A stretch of 64,000 nt of DNA from Salinibacterium sp. PAMC 21357 (lineage in GTDB: Bacteria > Actinomycetota > Actinomycetes > Actinomycetales > Microbacteriaceae): contig NZ_AHWA01000004.1 of NCBI RefSeq assembly GCF_000247645.1, positions 620,001 through 684,000 on the forward strand, read 5' to 3'. Of this stretch, positions 36,106 through 43,834 are shown piece after piece. Position numbers and translations under genes: made by a program. The notes under the pieces were generated by a model that was not told where the DNA came from, did not search any database, and saw nothing but the letters and a program-made list of their open reading frames with translations. Numbering within the stretch: the first letter of the stretch is position 1; every line of letters begins with the position of its first letter.

Positions 36106-36117
36106 ATTCTATAGGTT
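36106..36117 (-). promoter_or_regulatory. CCTATAG motif upstream of gntR
   Basis: On the minus strand it reads AACCTATAGAAT, matching N2-CCTATAG-N-AT seen at 40368-40379 and 40494-40505. It is seven bases before the gntR ATG and also resembles a -10 hexamer (TATAGA), so it may be a promoter element rather than an operator. Confidence 0.45.
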
Positions 36118-36149
36118 GAACGTTGCTCGCTAAAGGGCAGCATTTCGGG

Positions 36150-37718
36150 CTACTTCTCGCGATGATCAGTATCGCCACTATCGCGTCCAGCGAACTTTTC
36201 CGCTAGCGACGTTTCTGGGTTCTCGATACCCAGTCCCGAGGCCCCTTTCTTGCCACGGATCAGAGCGACGATCTTGGGCCCAACCAAAAGCAGCAGAGCT
36301 GCTGTCAGGATCACGACGGCGGTCGGACTCTGCAAAATTACCGATGAATCGCCGCTTGTGAGAGCGGATGTCTGCACCAGCGCTTTCTCGAACAGCGGGC
36401 CGATAACTAGTCCGAGCACGAGTGGAGCAATCGGAAAATTCAGTCGCTTCATCAAATAGCCGATGACGCCAAATACGAGCACGACCCAAAGGCTGAATGA
36501 GTTGTTGGAGATAGCGTAGGCGCCGATGAATGACGTAAAGATGATCAGCGGATACAAGTAGCCGTAGCGCAAACGCAACAGCTGGGCGAACACTGGGGCC
36601 ATGGGCAAATTCAGCACCAGAAGAAAGAACTGGCCGATAAGGAACGAGACTAGCAATCCCCACACCAGCACCGGTTGCTGTTCAAATAGCAACGGTCCTG
36701 GCGTGATGCCGTACAGCAGGAAGGCCCCCAGCAACACGGCCGTGGTGGCACCACCTGGCACCCCGAGGGTGAGCGTGGGAACGAACGCACCATTTGTGGC
36801 CGCGCTGGTGGCCGCGTCCGGTGCGGCAACGCCTTCGATTGCTCCACTACCCATCTCACTGCGGTGTTTAGAAAAACGCTTCTCGCTCCCGTAGGCCAGA
36901 AATGATGCCAGTGTCGAACCGGCTCCGGGCAAGATCCCTACGGCAAAACCGATAACCATGCCACGGAACGTTGCGGGCGTCGCGCGTCGAATGTCTTCTT
37001 TGGTCAGCAACATGTCTTTGAACCGGGCACGGATCGGGGCTGGAGCCCCCTTATCCAACTGGCTGAGCAGTTCCCCGAGAGCAAACAGTCCGATCATAAC
37101 TTCGACAAACGGAATCCCAGAGAACAAGTCGACACTGCCGAACGTGTATCGAGCTACTCCTGTGCCCATGTCGATCCCGACACATGCCAAGAGCACGCCG
37201 ACGGTACTCATCGCTAGCCCGAGAAGCACATTACCAGCAGCAAAGACTGAGATGGTCGCGAACCCAAACACCATAATGGCGAGGATTTCGATGGGGCCAA
37301 ATCCCAATGCAATATCGGCAAAGACTTGAGAGAGAGAAAACAGCAGGAGTACCGAGACGATAGCGCTCGCGAATGAGGACACGGCGGATATCGCAAGAGC
37401 AGGACCTGCCCGTCCGTTGCGGGCCATCTGATAGCCGTCCAAGGTCGAGACGACCGAGGATGCCTCTCCGGGGGTCGCAATCAAAATTGCGGTAATCGTG
37501 GCTCCATACTGCGAACCGTGATAGATCCCGGCAAGCATGATGAGTCCGGTCAGCGGATCAAAAGCGAGAGTCAAGGGGAGCAGGATTGCCACTCCAGTCG
37601 CGGACCCCAGCCCTGGCAAAATGCCGATGACGGTTCCCAGCAGGACCCCGACGAAACACCAGATGAGGTTCTCGACCGAAAGGGCGGCTTGGAACCCGAT
37701 AATCAAATTGTCGATCAT
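36150..37718 (-). CDS. tctA: TctA large membrane subunit of a tripartite tricarboxylate transporter
   Basis: This 522-residue permease has the TctA hallmark LLGTVIGILPGLGSATGVAILLPLT at the start and a second PGAGSTLASFLAYGSEK repeat near residue 260, with about twelve helices. TctA/TctB/TctC systems import carboxylates by sodium or proton coupling. The ATG overlaps the tctB stop by one base (TAATG). In this cluster the substrate is likely a sugar acid such as threonate rather than citrate. Confidence 0.92.
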   Translation of the reverse strand: MIDNLIIGFQAALSVENLIWCFVGVLLGTVIGILPGLGSATGVAILLPLTLAFDPLTGLIMLAGIYHGSQYGATITAILIATPGEASSVVSTLDGYQMARNGRAGPALAISAVSSFASAIVSVLLLFSLSQVFADIALGFGPIEILAIMVFGFATISVFAAGNVLLGLAMSTVGVLLACVGIDMGTGVARYTFGSVDLFSGIPFVEVMIGLFALGELLSQLDKGAPAPIRARFKDMLLTKEDIRRATPATFRGMVIGFAVGILPGAGSTLASFLAYGSEKRFSKHRSEMGSGAIEGVAAPDAATSAATNGAFVPTLTLGVPGGATTAVLLGAFLLYGITPGPLLFEQQPVLVWGLLVSFLIGQFFLLVLNLPMAPVFAQLLRLRYGYLYPLIIFTSFIGAYAISNNSFSLWVVLVFGVIGYLMKRLNFPIAPLVLGLVIGPLFEKALVQTSALTSGDSSVILQSPTAVVILTAALLLLVGPKIVALIRGKKGASGLGIENPETSLAEKFAGRDSGDTDHREK

Positions 37719-38242
37719 TAGAGGATCCCCTCGAGAATGCCCATGGGTAGGCGGAATTGGAGAGCGACGACAAAGAGAAGATAGGCAACCACTCCGGCAG
37801 AAACCGTGATGATGATTGAAGGAATGCGGGGCATTCGCTCCACGAACATCGTCAAGACGAACACCAGAATCGTGAGAGACACGATCAGCCCTAGGAACGG
37901 AACCACGAGCAGCGTTACCGTAATCAGACCGAAGACGGTGGCAAGCTTGCGCACCGTCTTACGGCTCGGTTTGGCGGAATCCGCAGCTACGCCAGAGTCG
38001 CCGACGAGAAGCGAACCCCGCAGCGCCTCCTGCAGGATCAGGAGTACAGAGAGAATCACCAAAATCAGCCCGCTGACACGAGGCAGGAGCCCCGGCCCGA
38101 CGAGCCCACGGGAGTTCGTAAAATCGAACTGGAAAGAGAAAGCGAAGAACGCTGCGCCGACCAGCGCGAGCACTGAATAGGCAACGAGAACCTCGATACG
38201 TGCGCGAGGCTTTGGCTCAGCGCTGGTCAGCGAGCTGGTCAT
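37718..38242 (-). CDS. tctB: TctB small membrane subunit
   Basis: This 174-residue protein has four predicted helices and is typical of TctB. The ATG at 38242 is chosen because it lies one base from the tctC stop, whereas the longer frame would run into tctC. It stabilises TctA in the membrane. It is tightly packed between tctC and tctA. Confidence 0.88.
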   Translation of the reverse strand: MTSSLTSAEPKPRARIEVLVAYSVLALVGAAFFAFSFQFDFTNSRGLVGPGLLPRVSGLILVILSVLLILQEALRGSLLVGDSGVAADSAKPSRKTVRKLATVFGLITVTLLVVPFLGLIVSLTILVFVLTMFVERMPRIPSIIITVSAGVVAYLLFVVALQFRLPMGILEGIL

Positions 38243-38243
38243 T

Positions 38244-39218
38244 CTAGGAAGTGAAGTATGTCTGGATGGTGGCGTCATACTCGTCAAGGTATGTCGCAAA
38301 TTCGTCACCGTAGATCTGCTTCGGGATTAGCAGGTCGGACTCAAGATAGGCCGCGTAGGCCGGATCAGTGAACGCTTCCTTGAGCTGGTCAATCCAGAAG
38401 TCACGCTCACCATCGGTGATTCCCGCGGGAGCGAGCACGCCACGCCATAAGACGACGGTTGCATCGATTCCTTGCTCCTGAGCAGTTTCAATATCGGCAA
38501 GCAACGGATCAGATTCGTAGCGCTCGGCGGAGAAAGTGCAGAGCCCCTTGAAGTCGCCGCTCTCAATGTATGGCTTAACCGCGGCCGCACTGGCTGGCGC
38601 AAAATCAATCTGTCCTCCAAGCAAACCCGTCACGACTTCCCCAGTCGATCCATACGGCACTCGGTCTGCCACAAGCCCGGCATCTTCCATGGACGAGAGC
38701 ACCATGCCGTCAGGCCCGAACGTGCCGCTGATGCCCGAAAGCAGGCTGACGGAAGCACCGGCGTCGATGAGCTCGGAACACGTGTTGTACGGCGATCCGA
38801 TGGGAGCTACTACCATGCGGGAGTCTTCCGCGAACAATGCGATCGGGGTGAAATCTTTGTAAGTGAATGGCACATCTACGCCCTCTTGAAGAGGAAGAGT
38901 ATGCAGAGCGGTCTCGGCCACGAGCAGGTTATCCGGCTGACCCGTAAGAGCAGAGAAGTATGACCAACCCACCGCACCGCCGCCGCCTTCACGGTTCTCA
39001 ACCACGGTGGAATACCCAGCCTCGTTATCGTTCAGAATCTGCGAAATGATCCGACCGGAGCGGTCGCTTCCGCCGCCGGCTGCCATTGCAACAACGATGC
39101 GATTGACCCCGCTGGCCGAGTACTCATCAGATTCGCTGTCAGCGCCCCCAGCGCTGCAACCGGCGAGCACCAAGCCCGAGGTGATGGTGATTGCTGCTAA
39201 TCGAAATACTGACTTCAT
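38244..39218 (-). CDS. tctC: TctC-type solute-binding lipoprotein
   Basis: This roughly 324-residue tripartite tricarboxylate-family binding protein has a signal peptide ending in the lipobox VLAGC (Cys near 20) and the family blocks VAMAAGGGSDRSGRII, VENREGGGGAVGW and PYGSTGEVVTGLLGGQIDFAPAS. The ATG at 39218 has AAAGG well placed upstream; the ATG at 39233 has no ribosome site. It is followed by tctB and tctA. The ligand is probably a four-carbon acid sugar, by context. Confidence 0.9.
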   Translation of the reverse strand: MKSVFRLAAITITSGLVLAGCSAGGADSESDEYSASGVNRIVVAMAAGGGSDRSGRIISQILNDNEAGYSTVVENREGGGGAVGWSYFSALTGQPDNLLVAETALHTLPLQEGVDVPFTYKDFTPIALFAEDSRMVVAPIGSPYNTCSELIDAGASVSLLSGISGTFGPDGMVLSSMEDAGLVADRVPYGSTGEVVTGLLGGQIDFAPASAAAVKPYIESGDFKGLCTFSAERYESDPLLADIETAQEQGIDATVVLWRGVLAPAGITDGERDFWIDQLKEAFTDPAYAAYLESDLLIPKQIYGDEFATYLDEYDATIQTYFTS

Positions 39219-39290
39219 TGTCGTACCTTTCATTGTTCATTTGATTGGTGCTAGTTCGCTAGTGAGGCCCTAGTCAGGCCGGGGACTGCA

Positions 39291-40295
39291 TCACCGCTGC
39301 GCTTCGAGCGAGGCCATCCTGCGTCCGGCCACGGCTACCGCCACGTCGAAGGCGTTCTGCGTGGACGCTAGGTTCACGGTGCCTGTTCCAACAATGTCGA
39401 AAGCTGTACCGTGAGCAGGCGTTGCGATCACGACAGGCAGCCCGCCCTGAACCGTCACGCCGCCCTCAAACCCGAGAAGCTTCATCGCGATCTGACCTTG
39501 GTCGTGGTACTGGGTGACGATGCCATCGAACTTGTGGCGTGCTAGAAAAATAGTGTCGGACGGGAAGGGACCGCTAGCGTCAAGACCGAGTTCTCGGGCA
39601 GTTGCTACCCCCGGGGCGATTTCGTCGATCTCTTCTCGGCCAAACAGTCCGTTCTCGCCGTTGTGCGGGTTTAGCGCAGCAACACCAATTCGAGGAGCGG
39701 CGACTCCTGAGTCGCGCAGAACATCATGGAGGAGCTGGATAGCCGCAGTTACTGCGCGAGCATTCACGCGTTCCGCGACCTCTTTCAGCGAGACGTGGGA
39801 AGTGACCCGGGCGGTCCAAAGACGGTCAAGAACGTTTAGTTCGGAGGTGGTTCCCTCGTAACTCAGCTGTTGAGCAAACCAACGCAACTCATCTTCTTGG
39901 TCCATCCCGCCCAAATGCAGGCTGGTCTTATTCAGCGGAGTGAAAACAATGGCCTCGACTTCTCCCGCGTTAGCAAGCGCCACCGCCCTGCGCAGCTGGT
40001 GCATAGCGCGACTGCCTGCAGCCTCGGAAACGACCCCCTTGAGGATAGGCTCCGTGGACTCGGTGTGATCATCGAGCAGCGTGGCAAAACCAGGCTTGGG
40101 CACATCGCTTAAAGCAACCGCAACTCCAGCGTCGTTGCACGCCGCCTCGAGTTCCGACGCAGAGGCCAAGATGTAGACCTCAGCCTTGTGAAGGTTGGCC
40201 TCTACAGCTAAGAGCATGGCGCCCAGTTCCGGCCCAACGCCCGCCGGATCTCCCAAAGTGAGCGCCAACCTGGGGCGTTTTGTGTGAGCAGCCAT
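39291..40295 (-). CDS. pdxA2: PdxA2-type 4-phospho-D-threonate dehydrogenase
   Basis: This 334-residue protein belongs to the PdxA family (LALTLGDPAGVGPELGAMLL, ALNPHNGENGLFGREE, HDQGQIAMK with metal-binding His residues). Housekeeping PdxA acts in vitamin B6 synthesis. PdxA2 paralogues next to DUF1537 kinases oxidise and decarboxylate 4-phospho-D-threonate to dihydroxyacetone phosphate, and this context favours PdxA2. The start at 40295 has AAGGAG; the longer frame lacks one. It is first in the minus-strand operon and divergent from the kinase. Confidence 0.85.
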   Translation of the reverse strand: MAAHTKRPRLALTLGDPAGVGPELGAMLLAVEANLHKAEVYILASASELEAACNDAGVAVALSDVPKPGFATLLDDHTESTEPILKGVVSEAAGSRAMHQLRRAVALANAGEVEAIVFTPLNKTSLHLGGMDQEDELRWFAQQLSYEGTTSELNVLDRLWTARVTSHVSLKEVAERVNARAVTAAIQLLHDVLRDSGVAAPRIGVAALNPHNGENGLFGREEIDEIAPGVATARELGLDASGPFPSDTIFLARHKFDGIVTQYHDQGQIAMKLLGFEGGVTVQGGLPVVIATPAHGTAFDIVGTGTVNLASTQNAFDVAVAVAGRRMASLEAQR

Positions 40296-40367
40296 GAGGG
40301 AGATCTCCTTCGATCGAACGTTACGGGCGGAAGCATGATCGGGAACCAAGCTATGACCCTTTCATAC

Positions 40368-40379
40368 TTCCTATAGCAT
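40368..40379 (+). promoter_or_regulatory. CCTATAG motif, copy A
   Basis: TTCCTATAGCAT lies 73 bp upstream of the pdxA2 start and shares N2-CCTATAG-N-AT with the other two copies. It is a candidate GntR operator; the CTATAG core is itself palindromic. Confidence 0.45.
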
Positions 40380-40493
40380 CTACGATTGCTATTCCGCTGT
40401 CAAGCGAGCTCCGCGCGGCGAGATCATCGGCTTTCGCGCCGCCTAGAGCAATTAGTTCGTCGACGGGCAGCACGTATGGCCAATGAATCGTGT

Positions 40494-40505
40494 TTCCTAT
40501 AGGAT
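40494..40505 (+). promoter_or_regulatory. CCTATAG motif, copy B
   Basis: TTCCTATAGGAT lies 127 bp before the kinase leader ORF. Its ATCCTATAGGAA-type symmetry makes it the most palindromic of the three copies. Confidence 0.45.
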
Positions 40506-40631
40506 TATCCTGAGTCGACCCCGCCTGCCACCACCTGGCTCAGCGGCGGCATGCTTTTGACACCTGATTGCCATTGACCGCCTCACACGATTCGACGCAG
40601 ATGTCCCCTATCGCGATAACGAGGAACCACC

Positions 40632-40775
40632 ATGAATTTCACATGCTTTGAGCCAAGCAACACCGACATACTGTCGCGGCCCGCCTTCTCTCTGGCAATC
40701 GGACGCCCTCAACGCACCGCAAATTTTGCCCTGAGCTCCCCCATCAACTTTCATACCGAGCCGCGAGCCTCATGA
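40632..40775 (+). CDS. possible 47-residue leader ORF coupled to the kinase
   Basis: ATG 40632 has GAGGAA five bases upstream. The 47-residue product has no recognised domain or signal. Its TGA stop overlaps the kinase ATG (ATGA at 40772-40775), while the kinase itself has only a weak ribosome site, so the small ORF may couple translation. The coding nature is uncertain because composition is unremarkable and the ORF is short. Confidence 0.3.
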   Translation: MNFTCFEPSNTDILSRPAFSLAIGRPQRTANFALSSPINFHTEPRAS

Positions 40776-42250
40776 GCCCCGACGCGCTCGTTCCCTCATC
40801 AACTGCCTCGCGCCCTCAACTCGCCGAGAGAGTGTTGGCTGCATTTCCGCCAGAGGTTCAGGTGAGCCCCGCGACGGTAGCGAACGCCGCCAACGGTCGG
40901 GTTCTCATCGTCCTCGATGACGATCCCACCGGGACCCAGTCTGTCGCAGACCTGCCGGTGTTGACGCAGTGGCAGCCTCAGGATTTTCGCTGGGCATTCG
41001 ACTTGCGAGTTCCGGCGATCTACGTCCTCACCAACACTCGCGGTCTATCGGCGGACGAAGCCGCTGAGCGCAATAGACAAGTTGTTACCAACGCGACGAA
41101 AGCCTCAAAAGGCACCCCTCTAGCCTTCGTGAGCCGCGGAGACTCAACCCTGCGGGGGCATTTTCCGCTAGAAACTGATGTTATTGCTCAAACTTCACAG
41201 CGACTGAATGCGGTCAAAGTCGACGGCATCGTCATCGTGCTAGCTTTTCCCGAAGCTGGCAGGTTAACTATCGACGGCGTGCACTACATGCGCTCGTTGA
41301 GCGACGAACTCACCCCCGTAGCCGACACCGAGTTCGCTCGTGATGCGACCTTCGGCTTTTCTCACTCCCGGATAGCCGACTATGTCGACGAGAAAAGCGC
41401 GGGACGCGTTCCAGCAACTTCAGTGATCGAAATCAACCTTGCCGTCGTGCGCGCGGGGTCACTCGCGATCGCGGACGCACTGGAGGCGGCGACAGAGGGT
41501 GCCCACGTTGCTGTTGACGCCGTCACCGAGAATGACTTACGAATGCTCGCTCTCGGTCTCGCCGAGTCCGAGCGTCGCGGAAAGAACTTCGTTTATCGGG
41601 CCGGACCGCCCTTTGTGCGCGCCCGCATCGGACAAGCGGTGCGCGCCCCCCTGACTAGTGCTGAGGTGTTTGGGAAAAAAGACGTGGTGCATGGTGGCGG
41701 CCTCATCGTCGTGGGTTCACACGTCAGCACCACGACTCGACAACTGTCGCACCTCAAAGAAAACCATGCGTCCGCCTTCGTGGTGGAACTGAATGTTGAA
41801 AAGTTGCTGTCGACTCAATCTCCAGCGGAAGCCAGCGGCTACCTCGACTTAGTTGTTGATCAGATCGTAAACGCCCTGACCGATGCCGACGTCATTCTGC
41901 ACACCAGCCGCACGGTCGTGAGGACCAACGACCCGACGCGAAGCTTGGAAATCGCTCGCACTGTCTCTGCGGCGGTCGTCGACGTCGTCCAACGCATCTT
42001 GGCTCGCGCCCGGCCGAGGTTCGTCATCGCCAAGGGCGGTATTACCTCGTCAGACGTAGCGACCCACGGTCTCGCAATTCGTCACGCCATCGTTCGCGGG
42101 CCGCTGCTGCCTGGGATCGTGTCAGTCTGGGAGCCCGTCGGGGGCCCCGCAATGGGAATCCCCTACGTTGTCTTCGCCGGCAACGTAGGCGACGACTACT
42201 CACTGCTCTTAGCCGTGCGCACTCTCAGCGCATTCGCGCCGGGATCATGA
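40772..42250 (+). CDS. four-carbon acid sugar kinase (DUF1537 family, D-threonate kinase-like)
   Basis: This 492-residue ATP-dependent kinase of the DUF1537/OtnK/DtnK family has the N-terminal VLIVLDDDPTGTQS substrate motif, GDSTLRGHFPLE, the C-terminal AKGGITSSDVA nucleotide segment, and a late FAGNVGDD loop. These enzymes phosphorylate D-threonate, L-threonate, D-erythronate or oxo-tetronates. Its partner PdxA2 points to 4-phospho-D-threonate as product. It is divergent from the pdxA2-tct operon and probably co-regulated by the GntR protein. Confidence 0.87.
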   Translation: MSPDALVPSSTASRPQLAERVLAAFPPEVQVSPATVANAANGRVLIVLDDDPTGTQSVADLPVLTQWQPQDFRWAFDLRVPAIYVLTNTRGLSADEAAERNRQVVTNATKASKGTPLAFVSRGDSTLRGHFPLETDVIAQTSQRLNAVKVDGIVIVLAFPEAGRLTIDGVHYMRSLSDELTPVADTEFARDATFGFSHSRIADYVDEKSAGRVPATSVIEINLAVVRAGSLAIADALEAATEGAHVAVDAVTENDLRMLALGLAESERRGKNFVYRAGPPFVRARIGQAVRAPLTSAEVFGKKDVVHGGGLIVVGSHVSTTTRQLSHLKENHASAFVVELNVEKLLSTQSPAEASGYLDLVVDQIVNALTDADVILHTSRTVVRTNDPTRSLEIARTVSAAVVDVVQRILARARPRFVIAKGGITSSDVATHGLAIRHAIVRGPLLPGIVSVWEPVGGPAMGIPYVVFAGNVGDDYSLLLAVRTLSAFAPGS

Positions 42251-42340
42251 GAACGTGAATTTCCTCCGAGCTGCTCTCTGCCCAACTGCGCGCGAACAAT
42301 GACGAAGACCAACTTGCGACTAGTAACCGATTAGCAAAAA

Positions 42341-42378
42341 AATAACCCGAACCCAACAATCCGTGGGTTCGGGTTATT
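42341..42378 (-). terminator. strong terminator, likely the native tRNA-Ser terminator
   Basis: A perfect 15-bp stem (42341-42355 with 42364-42378) closes an eight-base loop. On the minus strand it is followed by seven T residues, so it terminates leftward transcription, such as that of tRNA-Ser. On the plus strand the tract is poor. An insertion element now separates it from the tRNA gene. Confidence 0.8.
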
Positions 42379-42399
42379 CCGATGTCTTGCGACATCACA

Positions 42400-42414
42400 T
42401 GGCGGTACCGGTGG
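42400..42414. repeat. 15-bp target-site duplication, left copy
   Basis: TGGCGGTACCGGTGG abuts the left end of the element and is identical to 43709-43723, where it is the 3' end of tRNA-Ser (CCA plus the last 12 tRNA bases, read on the minus strand). It contains the palindrome CGGTACCG. Confidence 0.85.
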
Positions 42415-42482
42415 TGTGTTCGTTCAGGACATAGGAAACGCATCTCTCGGGACATGGGAAACTTCTCAGCCACGATCAGAGT

Positions 42483-43673
42483 GTGTCCAAAGCCAAGCTC
42501 GTCATCACTGCCGTCACCCTCGAGGGTCGAACCCAAGCCGAAGTGGCCCGAACCTACGGCGTCTCAAAAGGTTGGGTGTCCAAACTCGTCGCCCGCTACC
42601 GCGCCGAGGGCGAGGCCGCGTTCGAGCCCCGCTCCAGACGACCACACAGCAACCCGAACCAAACTCCCACAACAACCATTGAGCTGATCACGACCCTGCG
42701 CAAAACCCTCGCAGCCGCAGGACTCGACGCCGGCCCAGACACCATTCGCTGGCACCTTCACCACCACCACAACGTCACCGTCTCCTCAGCAACAATCAGT
42801 CGCCACCTCACCCGTGCGGGCCTGGTGACCCCCGAGCCGAAGAAGAAACCCCGCTCCTCTTACATTCGTTTCGAAGCCGCGATGCCCAACGAAACGTGGC
42901 AATCCGACTTCACCCACTACCGCCTCGCAAACGGACACGACACCGAGATCCTGCCCTGGATTGATGACTGCACCCGCTATGCGATCCGCATCACCGCCCA
43001 CACCCGCGTCACTACCTCGATCGTGCTGGCCGAGTTCCGACAAGCCACCACAACCCACGGAATCCCGGCCTCCACGCTCACCGATAACGGCATGGTCTTC
43101 ACCACCCGCCTCTCCGGCCTCGGCCGCCAAGGCGGCCGCAATGCCTTCGAAACAGAACTCCGCCGCCTCCACATCACCCAGAAAAATGGCAGACCCAACC
43201 ACCCCACGACCCAGGGCAAAGTCGAACGCTTCCAACAAACACTAAAGAAATGGCTTCGCGCACGATCACCCCAGCCCACCACTATCGCCGAACTGCAAAC
43301 CCTGCTCGACGAGTTCACCGACGAATACAACCACCGGCGACCCCACCGCTCGCTACCTCACCAAGCAACCCCGGCCACCCTTTACTCGAGCATGCCAAAA
43401 GCCCAACCATCCGGAAGCCGCGACAACGACACCCACAACCGAATACGACACGACCGGATCGACGACTCCGGCGTCGTCACCCTGCGCATCAACTCCAGAA
43501 TGCACCACATCGGCATCGGACGAACCCACGCCCGAACCCACGTAATCCTGCTCATCCAGGACCACGAAGTCAGAATCGTCAACGCCACCACAGGGGAACT
43601 TCTCCGCGAGCTCACCATCAACCCCGAACGCGACTACCAACCCCAGAAACAAAGAAAACTCCCGAACCCCTGA
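42483..43673 (+). CDS. IS481-family DDE transposase
   Basis: This 396-residue transposase has an N-terminal helix-turn-helix pair (EGRTQAEVARTYGVSKGWVSKLVARY) and an rve/DDE integrase core: first Asp in TWQSDFTHY, second in TLTDNGM, Glu in GKVERFQQTLKKWL, then the EYNHRRPHRSL tail common to the family. The start is GTG. The stop codon lies in the loop of the hairpin at 43656-43687. The frame is intact, so the element may be active. Confidence 0.92.
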   Translation: MSKAKLVITAVTLEGRTQAEVARTYGVSKGWVSKLVARYRAEGEAAFEPRSRRPHSNPNQTPTTTIELITTLRKTLAAAGLDAGPDTIRWHLHHHHNVTVSSATISRHLTRAGLVTPEPKKKPRSSYIRFEAAMPNETWQSDFTHYRLANGHDTEILPWIDDCTRYAIRITAHTRVTTSIVLAEFRQATTTHGIPASTLTDNGMVFTTRLSGLGRQGGRNAFETELRRLHITQKNGRPNHPTTQGKVERFQQTLKKWLRARSPQPTTIAELQTLLDEFTDEYNHRRPHRSLPHQATPATLYSSMPKAQPSGSRDNDTHNRIRHDRIDDSGVVTLRINSRMHHIGIGRTHARTHVILLIQDHEVRIVNATTGELLRELTINPERDYQPQKQRKLPNP

Positions 43674-43687
43674 GGGTTCGAGAGTTT
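43656..43687. terminator. hairpin at the right end of the insertion sequence
   Basis: AAACTCCCGAACCC (43656-43669) pairs with GGGTTCGAGAGTTT (43674-43687) with one mismatch around a four-base loop. On the minus strand it is followed by TTTTCTTT, so it can terminate the tRNA-Ser transcript that has lost its native terminator. It also holds the transposase stop. Confidence 0.75.
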
Positions 43688-43708
43688 CCTATGTCTTGCG
43701 AGATCACA

Positions 43709-43723
43709 TGGCGGTACCGGTGG
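43709..43723. repeat. 15-bp target-site duplication, right copy
   Basis: Identical to 42400-42414. It restores CCA and the acceptor 3' strand of tRNA-Ser next to the insertion sequence. Confidence 0.85.
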
Positions 43724-43798
43724 GATTTGAACCCACGGTGCGCTTTCACACACACAACTTTTCGAGAGTTGCACCTTCGGCCGCTCGGACACGGTACC
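43709..43798 (-). tRNA. tRNA-Ser (CGA)
   Basis: Read on the minus strand, the acceptor stem GGTACCG/CGGTACC, discriminator G and encoded CCA frame a class II tRNA. The anticodon stem CAACT/AGTTG holds loop CTCGAAA, giving anticodon CGA for UCG. The long variable arm and the T-arm GGGTTCAAATCCC are intact. Its last 12 bases plus CCA are the element target duplication, so the mature 3' end is preserved. Confidence 0.93.
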
Positions 43799-43834
43799 GG
43801 GACAGAGTTTAGTACAGATCTAGAGGCAGTGCGT

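Larger units (their letters stand above)
40296..40631. other. regulatory spacer between pdxA2 and the kinase leader
   Basis: This 336-bp gap between divergent transcription units has two copies of the CCTATAG motif (40368-40379 and 40494-40505). A TTGACA -35-like hexamer is present on the minus strand at 40398-40403. No coding region is supported within it. Confidence 0.6.
42415..43708 (+). mobile_element. IS481-family insertion sequence in the 3' end of tRNA-Ser
   Basis: This 1294-bp element has 25-bp imperfect terminal inverted repeats (42415-42439 and 43684-43708, 20 of 25 matching), both starting TGTG and sharing GACATAGGAAAC. It is flanked by a perfect 15-bp direct repeat. Family hallmarks of IS481 (TGT ends, single transposase, duplications of about 4-15 bp) all fit. 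A second GACATGGGAAAC sits inside the left end (about 42455). The right inverted repeat also resembles the bases next to the left target copy (17 of 18 at 42382-42399). Confidence 0.88.

Noticed and set aside
39291-40295. housekeeping PdxA for vitamin B6 synthesis
   Set aside because: The gene context (DUF1537 kinase, TctABC, GntR) fits the PdxA2 catabolic paralogue better. The call remains context-based.
42382-43723. attL/attR of a site-specific integrative element
   Set aside because: The cargo is only a DDE transposase with TGTG inverted repeats and there is no tyrosine or serine integrase. A 15-bp target duplication explains the perfect part of the repeat.
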